Made by a program: the position numbers and the translations under genes. The notes below the pieces were generated by a model that was not told the origin of the DNA, searched no databases, and worked only from the letters and a program-made list of their open reading frames with translations. 64,000 bases of DNA from Bifidobacterium subtile (lineage in GTDB: Bacteria; Actinomycetota; Actinomycetes; Actinomycetales; Bifidobacteriaceae): NCBI RefSeq assembly GCF_000741775.1, contig NZ_JGZR01000002.1, positions 62,001 through 126,000 of the forward strand, given 5' to 3'. The stretch's first letter is position 1. Every line of letters starts with the position of its first letter. Shown in pieces: positions 40,580 through 50,100 of the stretch.

Positions 40580-41326
40580 TCAGCGATGCAGCAGATTCGA
40601 AACCGGCTTGTAAATCAAGTATGTGGCGACGCCGTGAATCGCGAACTTGATGAGATTGAACGGCAACAGAGCCGGCACGATAAGCGCGGCGACCTGCGCG
40701 ACGCTCATATGCGCATAGATCGGCGTGACGACCAGATTGCCCAGAATGGCCGCGACCAGCGCACACGCCGCTCCCAGCAGAATGCCCGCTATGGCGCCGC
40801 CCTGGCTGCGACGGTATTTGTAGACCAATGCGGCCGGCACGCTCAGCGCCAAGGAGACCAGAACCGCCATAAGCGTGCCCCATGGGTCCATCAGCAGGTG
40901 CGGGGTGAAGCCCAGCACGCTGACGATGCCCGCGGCCGAAGGCCCGAAGGTGAATCCGGCGATAAGGCATACGATGCCGGAGGGATCATATTTGAGCCAC
41001 GGGACGCCCGGCATGATCGGGAACTCAACAAAACTCGTGGCCATGGCCAGTGCGACGAACAGCGCGTAGATCGCGATGCGTCTGGTCGACCAGCGCCCGG
41101 AGTCCGAGACCCCGGTATCATGCGCGTTGCGCGCGGCCGTCGACTGCGCCGCGGCAACGTCGAAGGACGGCTCATGCGATGCTTCCGCTGCCGATGCCGA
41201 TGTCTGCCCGCCGGACGGCGCATGCGAAAGATTCTCGGTCCTTCCTTGGGAATTGCGCTGAAGCTCCGGCGATGCCGAAGTCGATGATGACGCCGGAGCA
41301 TTTCCGGCACGCGAAAGGTCGCTCAT
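40580..41326 (-). CDS. ribU: ECF transporter S component, riboflavin type (RibU)
   Basis: The 248-residue membrane protein has a disordered Ser/Ala-rich N-terminus of about 75 residues, then six hydrophobic segments. The conserved S-component region begins RRIAIYALFVALAMATSFVE and includes FPIMPGVPWLKYDPSGIVCL, of the kind seen in RibU, with the acidic/Pro turn YDPSG. The FMN riboswitch directly upstream strongly supports riboflavin uptake. The start at 41326 is set by the GAGGCTC ribosome binding site just after the riboswitch; the frame is open to 41473 only because it runs through the riboswitch. The energising subunits are encoded next, in one fused gene. Confidence 0.93.
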   Translation of the reverse strand: MSDLSRAGNAPASSSTSASPELQRNSQGRTENLSHAPSGGQTSASAAEASHEPSFDVAAAQSTAARNAHDTGVSDSGRWSTRRIAIYALFVALAMATSFVEFPIMPGVPWLKYDPSGIVCLIAGFTFGPSAAGIVSVLGFTPHLLMDPWGTLMAVLVSLALSVPAALVYKYRRSQGGAIAGILLGAACALVAAILGNLVVTPIYAHMSVAQVAALIVPALLPFNLIKFAIHGVATYLIYKPVSNLLHR

Positions 41327-41339
41327 AAGAGCCTCGTTT

Positions 41340-41490
41340 CTTCCATCCGGACTGTAACCGTTGGCCCCGGATTCCCACCGGATCAGCCGCTTGACGCGGG
41401 TCGCGGGCTTCTTCTTCACCGTTATGCGTCGAAAGACATCGGAATGGAAGTTACCGCCAGTAAGGATTTTCACCTTCCCTGAAACTTGCG
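41340..41490 (-). ncRNA. FMN riboswitch (RFN element)
   Basis: Read on the minus strand, the conserved pieces appear in order: TTTCAGGGAAGGTGAAAATCC, trimmed here at the 5' part, then TTACTGGCGGT, a long variable stem, AAGCCCGCGA, GATCCGGTGGGAATCCGG, GGCCAACGGTTACAGT and CCGGATGGAAGA. This is the six-helix RFN core that binds FMN. It ends 14 bases before the ribU start and close to the GAGG ribosome binding site, so translation control through sequestering of the site is likely. FMN should repress ribU and the ECF fusion. Confidence 0.95.
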
Positions 41491-41496
41491 AGTTCT

Positions 41497-41525
41497 TTTA
41501 TACCCCTCGCCGGGGCGCGATGCAA
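41497..41525 (-). promoter_or_regulatory. promoter of ribU-ecf transcript
   Basis: On the minus strand TTGCAT (41525-41520) and TATAAA (41502-41497) are separated by exactly 17 bases. Transcription would begin near 41490, which is the 5' end of the FMN riboswitch. Confidence 0.85.
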
Positions 41526-41585
41526 GGGGCATCTCTTGTAGCGGACAAGATGACCAGAGGGCAGGCGCGGCGAATGCCTGTCTGC

Positions 41586-41630
41586 AGACCACGATGCCGC
41601 GGCCTTGGCGAAGCTGCGGCATCGTGGTCT
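41586..41630 (-). terminator. 15-bp perfect stem-loop after nitroreductase gene
   Basis: The arms 41586-41600 and 41616-41630 pair perfectly over a 15-base loop. It lies 50 bases after the minus-strand nitroreductase stop and before the ribU promoter, so it probably ends that transcript, although no T-run follows. Confidence 0.65.
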
Positions 41631-41679
41631 CGTCGCCGAGTCCTGCGGCGGCGCAGCCCATCGATTCCGCGTGCTCGGT

Positions 41680-42465
41680 TCAGGCCTGCCGGCGCGAGAA
41701 TCGTCCGCCATCACCCCATGTCCAGCTGCCTGAGCCGGCTCCGATCTGGAAGTGGAGCTTGGCTATCCCCAGATCGTTGAAGGCGTGATTGTCCTGCACG
41801 CTGTAATCGATATGCGCGGTGGCCGTATCGTCGTCGGCATCGTAACGGAAGCGGATCGGCTGCAGATTTCTGGCGCTGGGAGACTTCATCGCCGCCTCGA
41901 CTCCTGCGGTGAACCACTTCAGCGCCGAAGCCCGGTCCTCGGCACTCATGGCCGGAGTGAACTCTTCGAAGGATCTGCTCGAGCGATGTGCACGCTGCTC
42001 CTGCGCAAGGTCCTCGTAGCTGCGCTGAGCATAGTCCTCATGATGCTCCGGATGCCCGATGGCAGCCACGAGGTAGAGCTCCTCGCCGCGATTGATGCTG
42101 CAATGGCGCTCCACCTGCTCGCGATCGATGCTTGCGGCCACCCAGCAGGTGCCCAGCGAACGCTGCACGGCCGTAAGCACCACGCGCTCGCCATAGAAGC
42201 CGGCCTTTTCCCTGCCCTCGTTGTCGCCGCGCGGACCCACGATGGCCAGATAGTTCATGACGTTCGCGAAGCGGCCGGATGCGACAGCCGAGGAGAACGC
42301 CCGGTACTCGTTGCAAATGAGCTGAAGATGCAGTCCTGACAGCGTATTGACGGCGTCGAGGGTCATGTCGAGCTGGCGGGCCGTGTCCTCGTCGATAGGA
42401 ACGGGGTCATAGCGACGGATGGCTGTGCGGACGGCGACGGCGTCAATGAGCTGGGTGTGCGACAT
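41680..42465 (-). CDS. nitroreductase-family FMN oxidoreductase
   Basis: The 261-residue protein has the nitroreductase FMN-binding start AVAVRTAIRRYDPVPIDED, the KAGFYGERVVLTAVQRSLGTCW core segment and a C-terminal half (KSPSARNLQPIRFRYDAD) that looks like a second, degenerate nitroreductase unit, as in the ~250-residue single-chain members of the family. It reduces nitro compounds, quinones or similar acceptors with NAD(P)H; the natural substrate is unknown. The start at 42465 (MSHTQLID) is preferred because homology begins there; the frame is open to 42582. It neighbours a riboflavin transporter, which supplies the cofactor precursor, but this may be chance. Confidence 0.85.
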   Translation of the reverse strand: MSHTQLIDAVAVRTAIRRYDPVPIDEDTARQLDMTLDAVNTLSGLHLQLICNEYRAFSSAVASGRFANVMNYLAIVGPRGDNEGREKAGFYGERVVLTAVQRSLGTCWVAASIDREQVERHCSINRGEELYLVAAIGHPEHHEDYAQRSYEDLAQEQRAHRSSRSFEEFTPAMSAEDRASALKWFTAGVEAAMKSPSARNLQPIRFRYDADDDTATAHIDYSVQDNHAFNDLGIAKLHFQIGAGSGSWTWGDGGRFSRRQA

Positions 42466-42683
42466 ACTTAGATTATCGCGCATATCAGCCTGCATGGCAT
42501 CCAGGAAACGCCGCTGACGAGCGATTGAGAACGCCGAAGCAACGGGTTTTGCCCTAGACCGCGCCCCTGCGCGAGCTTGCATGAAAACGTTTGCCTAAGT
42601 TTTGCGAGGGCCAGCAGCGTGTCGGGCACCGGGCGCGATAGAATCGCGGATATCGATACCGTTATCCTACAGAGAGGTAAGAG

Positions 42684-43457
42684 ATGATTGAAACAGCACA
42701 GGCGTTCGGCGTTGACATCGGCGGCTCGGGAATCAAGGCTGCACCCGTCGACTTGGAGCAGGGCCAGTTCGCCGAACCCCGTCTGAAGATCCTCACCCCG
42801 GAGGTCTCCACTCCTGATTCGGTGGCGCAGATCGTGCGTCAGCAGCTTGACCATTTCGAGGTGCCCGAGGACGTTCCTGTGGGCATCGCCTTCCCCGCGC
42901 CGATCAAGCCCGGACGCAAGCTCGATTTCATGGCCAACCTCGACCAGTCGTGGATCGGCGTGGATGTCACCGAGGTCTTCTCCGCCGCCTGCGGACGCCC
43001 GGTCACCGTGGTCAACGATGCTGATGCCGCGGGCTTGGCTGAGCAGCAATTCGGCGCCGCGAAGGGCCAGGATGGCTTTGTGATCGCCACGACGCTGGGC
43101 ACAGGCATCGGCACCGCGCTGATCTATGACGGCGTGCTCATCCCCAACAGCGAGCTGGGCCATATCGAACTTCCCAAAGGCAAGGGCGATGCCGAGAAGT
43201 GGGCGTCCTCCGCCGTGCGCGAGCGGGAGGATCTGGACTACAAGAAGTGGGCGAAGCGGCTGACCAAATACTACGGTCTGCTGGAAACGTATCTGAACCC
43301 GGATCTGTTCGTCGTCGGCGGCGGCGTGAGCCGCGTGAGCGAGAAGTTCCTGCCTTATATCGACATCAAGACCCCCATCGTCCCGGCCACGCTGCGCAAC
43401 GCCGCCGGTATCGTCGGCGCCGCCTACTACGCGACGACGAAGCGAAACGGGCAGTAA
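42684..43457 (+). CDS. ppgK: polyphosphate glucokinase
   Basis: The 257-residue ROK-family kinase has the phosphate loop FGVDIGGSGIKAAPVD, the catalytic segment TVVNDADAAGLAEQQFG, and the second phosphate motif TTLGTGIGTALI. It also has NSELGHIELPKGKGDAEKWA, typical of polyphosphate-dependent enzymes from actinobacteria. It phosphorylates glucose with polyphosphate or ATP. Bifidobacteria send glucose 6-phosphate to the bifid shunt. The start at 42684 follows AGAGAGG at 8 bases. It is monocistronic, ending at a hairpin at 43491-43526. Confidence 0.94.
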   Translation: MIETAQAFGVDIGGSGIKAAPVDLEQGQFAEPRLKILTPEVSTPDSVAQIVRQQLDHFEVPEDVPVGIAFPAPIKPGRKLDFMANLDQSWIGVDVTEVFSAACGRPVTVVNDADAAGLAEQQFGAAKGQDGFVIATTLGTGIGTALIYDGVLIPNSELGHIELPKGKGDAEKWASSAVREREDLDYKKWAKRLTKYYGLLETYLNPDLFVVGGGVSRVSEKFLPYIDIKTPIVPATLRNAAGIVGAAYYATTKRNGQ

Positions 43458-43490
43458 AGTAAGCGGCGAATAAGGATCGATGTTCTTCGA

Positions 43491-43526
43491 GCGAAGGCCC
43501 GCCGGCGGGAGTCGGCGGGCCTTCGC
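43491..43526 (+). terminator. 14-bp GC-rich stem-loop after ppgK
   Basis: The arms 43491-43504 and 43513-43526 pair perfectly over an 8-base loop, 33 bases after the ppgK stop. A TTTT occurs 16 bases after the stem. The remainder of the 43458-43644 gap holds the start region of the aminotransferase gene. Confidence 0.75.
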
Positions 43527-43644
43527 ATGCCGCTCGCTCGACTTTTGTCGAACCACGGCCTTGCGCACATCGGCAAACTGGCTGTCGTCGCTTCGCAAGC
43601 AGGCATATCGTCGCGAATTCTTGTTGCGCGGCTAGGCTGGGCAT

Positions 43645-44859
43645 GTGCGTTTTTCTTCACGAGTGGATATCAGCGAGCCCAATCCCATAGCTCAGGCAGA
43701 TGCGCGGGCTGCGAGCCGAGGCATGGCATTGGGCAGGCTCAACGATTCGAATCCGACGCGGCACGGCCTAGGTCCCGCTGCGATTCCCGGCGTCTACGCC
43801 GCTCAGCCTCGCGGGCCGCTCAAGGCCCGCGAGGCGCTGGCGGATTTTCTTGGCTCGCGCGATATGCGTGGTTCCCAGGGCGGCGGCGATCTCGAGAGCC
43901 GCGGCGGCTCTCGGCGCGCTGTCGACCCCGAACGGCTGTATCTGCTCAGCTCGACCTCGCAGGCCTACTCCTGGCTGTTCAAACTGCTGTGCGACGCCGA
44001 TGACATCGTGCTCGTGCCCAAGCCCGGCTATCCGCTGATCGAATCGATCGCACGCCTGGAATGCGTGCGGACGCGCGAATATCAGCTGGGCTTCGACGGT
44101 TCGTGGTTCATCGACGCGGCGGCCTTGAAAACGTTGCTGAACGGCCCGGACGGCCCGCGCATTCGAGCCTTGGTGCTCATCAATCCGAATAATCCCACCG
44201 GTTCGTACATCAAACCGCAGGAACGCGGCGCAGTGGTTGCGCTGTGCCGCGCGCATGACGTCGCGCTGATCGCCGACGAGGTGTTCTTCGATTATGCGCT
44301 TGAGCCTTTCGCCGGCAATGCGCGTCTTGCCGGCGAAAATGGGGTTGTGACCTTCGCCTTGGATGGCTTCTCCAAAATGCTGGCCGCCCCGCACGCCAAA
44401 GTCGGATGGATTGAGGTCTCCGGGCCGAAGCCTGACGTGGACGAGGCGCTACGCCGGCTCGACGTAATCGCCGACGATTACCTGCCGATGAGCGATATCA
44501 TCGCCGAACGCATCCCGGAGCTGCTGGCCGCCGCCCCAGCGCAGACGGAACGAGTCGGATCCCGCGTGCAAGGGAATCTCGCCGCGCTGCATGCGATGCT
44601 GAGCCGGGACCCTGACGGACTGGTGTCCGTGCTGCGAGCGGAAGGCGGGTGGAATGTGCTGCTGCGACTGCCGGCTGTATTGGATGAGAACGATGTGGTG
44701 CTGGCGATGATTCGCGATCACAGGCTTTCCGGTCAGCCCGGCTACTTCTTCGACATGACGTCGAACGGCTACCTCGCCCTGTCATTGCTGCCCGAACCTG
44801 AGGAATTCACACGTAACGTGCGGGCGGTGCTCGACACCGTCGCAGGACTTTTGGATTGA
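43645..44859 (+). CDS. PLP-dependent class I/II aminotransferase
   Basis: The 404-residue fold-type I enzyme starts with GTG at 43645. Conserved features: the substrate loop LVLINPNNPTGSY, the cofactor Asp in ALIADEVFFDYAL, and the Schiff-base Lys in DGFSKMLAAPHAKVGW. The N-terminus (RFSSRVDISEPNPIAQAD) is as in aspartate/aromatic-type enzymes that act on amino acids with 2-oxoglutarate. The donor amino acid cannot be told. An unusual Gly/Ser/Arg-rich insert (SQGGGDLESRGGSRRA, about residues 76-92) sits before the core. It ends 4 bases from the convergent membrane-protein gene. Confidence 0.9.
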   Translation: MRFSSRVDISEPNPIAQADARAASRGMALGRLNDSNPTRHGLGPAAIPGVYAAQPRGPLKAREALADFLGSRDMRGSQGGGDLESRGGSRRAVDPERLYLLSSTSQAYSWLFKLLCDADDIVLVPKPGYPLIESIARLECVRTREYQLGFDGSWFIDAAALKTLLNGPDGPRIRALVLINPNNPTGSYIKPQERGAVVALCRAHDVALIADEVFFDYALEPFAGNARLAGENGVVTFALDGFSKMLAAPHAKVGWIEVSGPKPDVDEALRRLDVIADDYLPMSDIIAERIPELLAAAPAQTERVGSRVQGNLAALHAMLSRDPDGLVSVLRAEGGWNVLLRLPAVLDENDVVLAMIRDHRLSGQPGYFFDMTSNGYLALSLLPEPEEFTRNVRAVLDTVAGLLD

Positions 44860-44863
44860 AACA

Positions 44864-47131
44864 CTACATGAACCAAGAACGCACCCCGTAGTAGAGCGCG
44901 GGGGCCGTGTGGATCAGCGCGTCATCGCGTCCGGGGACGAAGAAGGACAGCACCGTTGTCACGAGGCTGGCAAGCATCAGCGCCAGCATCATGATCCGCA
45001 TGAACCAAAGCGCGGAGAATAGCCGGCAGCTGCCCGTGCCATGGCTGCCGCGGCGTTCTCCTCCGCGCCATGATTCGTGGCGCGATGCCAGGCGACGCAG
45101 CCCGGACGAACGCGTATCCGGACCCGTGCTCAACTCCCTCTCCGCAGATGGCGGCGAATCGGTTTCCCGCAGCATCACCAGCATGACGGCGATGGCGCCA
45201 AGGGAGAACAGCCATCCGGAATCGGTCATATAGCGCCAGCCGAGCCCTCCTCGCGCGGCATCCACCAGTATCAGAGCCATGGCCAGCGACAGGCAGACCA
45301 TCATGGTGCCCCACAATCCCGAGGCGCGCAGCCGGCGTCGAAGGAACGGCAGCGCCCAGGCCAGCAGCAGCGCCGGGCACAGCACGAACAAGCCGCCGAC
45401 CAGCGGTTCCGTATACGCCCATTGCGCCAGCGGGGTCGGGGAGAGCGCTAGGAAGGGGAAGCCGCTCGTCACGCGCAATGGCAGCGCGAGATAATAACCG
45501 GCGATCGTCAGGATGTTGGACGACGAGGGCGCATACCGCGTCATATCGGTGACTGTGAGCTGGTAGCTGTCGCCGAAATCGAAGGGGGAGCCGAATCGCG
45601 CCGCATTGTATGCGCCAATCGGCACAACCATGCATAACGCCGGCACCAGCACCGCGCACGCTGCGCGCAGCGCTCCGATCGCCGGCGTTGCGCCCGGTCG
45701 CGCTGCGCGCAGCACGGCGGCGATCTGCCGAAGGAAGAGCGGGAAGCCCAGCAACGCGACCAGAGCGAAGGTCGGCCGGCACCCGACGTTGGCGGCTATG
45801 CACAGGCTGCCCGCAGCCAGATGCGGCAGCGATATCGCCGGCGCATCGCCGATGCGCCACATGCCACGCCCGTCGTGCCTGGGGCCGCTCGCCGCTATCC
45901 AGAACCACAAGCCGAGTGCGCTGAGCAGCAGCGAAGCCGCGAAGGGCACGGAATAGAAATTCCTGCGCAGCCCTAGATATGCGACATTCGATCCAATCAG
46001 GAACAGCAGCAGCGCCATCGACGTGGCCCCGAGCGAAGCGTGCGGCGCGAGGCGACGCACCAGTCGGACGATAAGCAGGCTGCCGACGACCACGAAGCCC
46101 GTCACGAGCAGCAGCACTGCGGCCGAGGCGGGCAGCATCTCCCCGCCCGGCGTCCACAGCGCGGAAATCATGCGATACGGCGCAAACAGCGCGATAGCAG
46201 GCAGCACGCCGAAATACGAGAACCAATGACCCTGATGGAACGCATAATCCCAGTAGATCGGGCTGACCCCTCGTGCAAGCAATTGCTCGCGCGTCGCGGT
46301 ATCATAGGGGTTGGCCGCGGCAGCCAGCTGCTCGGGCACCGGCAGATCGAGCCAGGTCCGGCCGTGCAGCAAGGCATCGGCCATATGGCCGTATTGGTCG
46401 AAATCATACGTGTATTCGCCGGGGACATGAAAAGCCAACGGTGCCGCCGTGCGCAGCTGGCCGATGATGCCAGCTGCAGCCAGCGCGACCATGAGCAGCA
46501 GCGGAACGGCGAAGGCGAGGCGCTGCCGTGCGCTTGCCGGATCGAGCGTGATCCGCCACAACGCCGATCTCGGGCGCAAGGCCGCGATGATCAGCATGAT
46601 CGAGGCCATGACGGCCACCCTGAGCCAGTCGAACCGGAACGGCACGCGCACGTTGGCGCGAGCCGCGCGAATCGCAATCAGCGACCCTGCCGGCTCCTGC
46701 AGCCACAGGCGTATAGTCGCGCCTGCATCGGCATGCAGATACAAGGAGCGAGGCGCACGCAGATCCACCGATTGCGAGCGACCCGCGTTTCCGTCTGAAT
46801 CCAGTCGCACACGCACCGTCGAGAGCGTGCCCGGCGCATCCTTTGCACGCGGCCCGTGTGGCATCGGCAGCGGATCGAGCCGCGCGAACGACGACGAGCC
46901 GTCGGCTTCGAATTCGAGATAGGCCTGGGTGGGATCGACCACCTTGAGCAGCCCGTCGGCGGTGCGGACCACGCCCGGTCCCATCGCATTGCTCGCCCCA
47001 TCGGAATCGGTGCTGGCGGCGAGGGTGGTCCAGAACGGGAGGTTGAAGACCACGCATTCCATCACCAGCGTCAACGCCGCCGCCAGCAGGGCGCGTAGCA
47101 GCGTCCGGCGGTGCTTTCGTAAGGGTCTCAT
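44864..47131 (-). CDS. large polytopic membrane protein, GT-C-like
   Basis: The 755-residue protein has about 11-13 predicted membrane helices. After helix 1 (about 14-38) comes an extracytoplasmic domain of about 120 residues, then clusters of helices. The loop after the fourth helix carries FDQYGHMADALLHG and GHWFSYFGVLPAIALFAPYR, which recalls membrane glycosyltransferases of the GT-C class acting on polyprenyl-linked sugars, with an acidic motif at the start of an outside loop. This is resemblance only; no family is certain. The start at 47131 follows GGGGTGA; a GTG at 47143 is the alternative. A role in cell-envelope sugar transfer is inference. Divergent from the next gene with about 30 bases between. 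Confidence 0.65.
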   Translation of the reverse strand: MRPLRKHRRTLLRALLAAALTLVMECVVFNLPFWTTLAASTDSDGASNAMGPGVVRTADGLLKVVDPTQAYLEFEADGSSSFARLDPLPMPHGPRAKDAPGTLSTVRVRLDSDGNAGRSQSVDLRAPRSLYLHADAGATIRLWLQEPAGSLIAIRAARANVRVPFRFDWLRVAVMASIMLIIAALRPRSALWRITLDPASARQRLAFAVPLLLMVALAAAGIIGQLRTAAPLAFHVPGEYTYDFDQYGHMADALLHGRTWLDLPVPEQLAAAANPYDTATREQLLARGVSPIYWDYAFHQGHWFSYFGVLPAIALFAPYRMISALWTPGGEMLPASAAVLLLVTGFVVVGSLLIVRLVRRLAPHASLGATSMALLLFLIGSNVAYLGLRRNFYSVPFAASLLLSALGLWFWIAASGPRHDGRGMWRIGDAPAISLPHLAAGSLCIAANVGCRPTFALVALLGFPLFLRQIAAVLRAARPGATPAIGALRAACAVLVPALCMVVPIGAYNAARFGSPFDFGDSYQLTVTDMTRYAPSSSNILTIAGYYLALPLRVTSGFPFLALSPTPLAQWAYTEPLVGGLFVLCPALLLAWALPFLRRRLRASGLWGTMMVCLSLAMALILVDAARGGLGWRYMTDSGWLFSLGAIAVMLVMLRETDSPPSAERELSTGPDTRSSGLRRLASRHESWRGGERRGSHGTGSCRLFSALWFMRIMMLALMLASLVTTVLSFFVPGRDDALIHTAPALYYGVRSWFM

Positions 47132-47163
47132 GCGTGCGATCACCCCATTATTCTATAAGCATC

Positions 47164-50100
47164 ATGTCTGAGTGGATTGGAACAATGAGACGCATGCCTG
47201 AATTCATCCACGATACGAACGAGCATGCCCGCTCAGGGCGCGGATCTGCCATATTCGCACGGTTGCGACGCGCGATTCGCTCCCTCGGCATGGCGGGTGA
47301 TGGCAGGCGGCAGCCAGGCGGCGCGCATGACGCCGGCCCCTCGACCTCCTCGCACGACGGCGTTGCCGGTCTGCTAGACGATTTGCGCCAAGGCGCATTG
47401 ACGCTTCCCGCACTGACCAAGCACCGGATGTTCACGCAATTCGAAGGCGTTCCCGATGCCTTGGCGCTGGGCTGGGCCCAGCTGCCGCAAAGCAATGGCC
47501 AGGCGTTCTCGCTCGGCGTATTCATGGGCGAACGGCATTTCGCCCAGATTGCGCTCGCCGATGGCAAGGGACGCGTGTTCATCGGCACCGATCCGGCCAT
47601 GGACACGCATGGCATGGAGCCCTGTCTGATCTTCGGCAAGGAAGGGCTGTCCCGCTTGTCGCAGGACAGCCGTTTGGGCAAATCCGGCGTGACGCAGGAA
47701 TCATCGTTCGAATCAGTGCTGAGGCAGCTGAGGCTGGCGGCGCAGCCCGGGCAGTCGGGGCAAGGGCAGCACGGCGTCGACGTCGTACGCGGCGGCATCG
47801 TGGGACGCGATACGAGCGGGCAGATGATGTGGCTCGCCTCATGGCTCAAGCACGCCAATCGCTACACGCTTGAGCAGCTGCGCATGGAGCTGCCCGAATC
47901 GATGCGCTTCGATCTGGAATATCGCGACGCCATAGCCATCGCCTTCTTTGGCGCCTACATGCTGGTGCAGATCGGCGGGCAGCTGATTGGCTTCGGCTCG
48001 GGCAATATCTTCCGCAGACTCAACCGCGAGGCCCCGATGGGGGCCATCAGGCGATGCGTGCGCGACATGAACGACGCGCGCTCGCGCGGCCTGCGCGTCT
48101 CAGGGCTGGAAGAATATTTCTCCGATCTCATGGAGCAGGCCGGCGCGATGGAGCCGACTGCGGGCCTGGAGGCGGTGCATGGGGCGGAGCCGTTGCATCT
48201 GTATACGTCGAGCTACTCGGGAAGCTACTTCTTCGCATGGGATTCCTCGATGGAATTTGCTCCTGCGCTTACAGCGCTGCGCATCGAAGGCAATCTCAAT
48301 CGCTTCTCCTCGGTCAGCGGATGGCTGGAACGCAATGCGCGCATCGGCGCCATGCCGATTGAAGACACGGTCACTCGCATTCAGGCCGCTCAGATCGATC
48401 TGGCGCTGCTCGAAGACCCCGCCCTGAGCGCACTCGGCTTCGACGACCAGCAGGCGGCTGACCTGAGCGATGACGATGGCATACGGGCCATCGAGCATAT
48501 GCTTGACGTGGCGCAGGAGAGTGCGCATGCCATTGCCGATGAATCGCCCGACCCGGCAGGCAACGCGAACGCCCGTTCGGATTCGGAGTGGGTATACCGC
48601 CAGACGCTGGCGACGCTGCTGCGCCGACTGCGGCTGCCCTATCGTTTCGACGTGGAATTCCGCTCGAATCTGGGAGATGGCAATGCCGCCTTCGCTTTCA
48701 CTACGGCGGGCATGTCGATGATGCCCACGCAGCGCTATGAGCGCGAAACGCACACGTGGGCGGAGATCAGCCCGGAGCGTCGGGCGGCGATGAGCGCCGA
48801 ATACAATCTGCGCATCGGTCTGATCATGGCGGTCCTCGGCTTCGGTGCCAATCCCCGTATCGGGAAGGTGTCGCTGCACATCGATTCGATCGGCCTGGAG
48901 GAGGCCGTGGCCGAGCAGGACAGCGCGATCACGCAGCTGATGAACCAGGCGCTGAACGCTTTTGAGCGTATGCGCACGCCTGATCTGCGCTTCGATTCGT
49001 CCAAGGCCGGCCCCAAGGACGGCGACATGCATGGGGACCCCTCACGTTCGAACGCGGCGCCTCATGACGAGGATTTGCGGCGCCGGGGCGAAAATCCGGC
49101 GACTCAGACAGGTCCGGAGTCGAATATGCATCCGGCTTCCGGCGAGGCCGGCAGCGCTGGAGACGAGACCGCGAGCGGGAATGGAGGCGCTGCCGCGAAT
49201 AGTGCCGCCGACGATGCTGCGAGCGCCGATGAGAATGCCGGCGGACCCGTGCGCGACGAGGCGTCCGAGAATACGCATGGGCGGGAGGATCAGGCGCGGC
49301 CGCGCGGCGAACAGGGCACGCAGCCTTCGATCGATCGGCAGTTCGAGGATCTGATGCAGGGCATCGCCTTCCCCGACATTGATGAAATGACGTTCGACGC
49401 GATGGGCGGTGGCGCTGCCCACGAGATTCAGACGGCGGGGGAGGATGGGCAGGCTGGCGGCGACGATCCGCTTGAGGCCCTGCGCCGCAACCCCAGCGTG
49501 CGCAATATGGTCACGGTCACTTTCACGCGCGAAGAGCTGCTGGCTCGGCTGCGCCAGGACGGGTTGCGCCACCCAGTCGAGACCTACCGTCTTTTCGGCG
49601 CGGTCATGGATGTGGACGAGCGCGGCGGGCTGCGCGCCGTGAACGCTGATTTCAATCTGCGCGACGCGCGTTTCTCGCCGCTCGGTTCCCAGGAGGAGCC
49701 CGAGCTCTCGGATGTGGACTTCACGCCGAGCGTGGCGCATGTGCTGGGTGCCAGCAGCACGGTAGGGCTCTCGATCCAGCGTGAGGATCTGCTGCAGCGC
49801 GCGGTCGACGATTTCCATCGGCTTGCCGCCGACGCTGTGAAGCCTTCCGTAGCCAAGGCTCAGCAGGCCATGCGCATCGTCGATGAGCTCGGCGACCCGG
49901 AGCTTGCCGGGCTGGCTCCGCAGGTCGGCAGCGCCTTGATCGACAATCAGGACACGCCGGATTTCGAATTTTCGCTGTCGCCGCAGCTCGATCAGGAACG
50001 GATCAAAACCCGTGACATGCTGTTCTCGGGGCAGGTCGATCAGGCCCTGCAGCATCTCATCGGGCAGGTCGATCGGCTTGATGAGATGTTCGCAGCGGGC

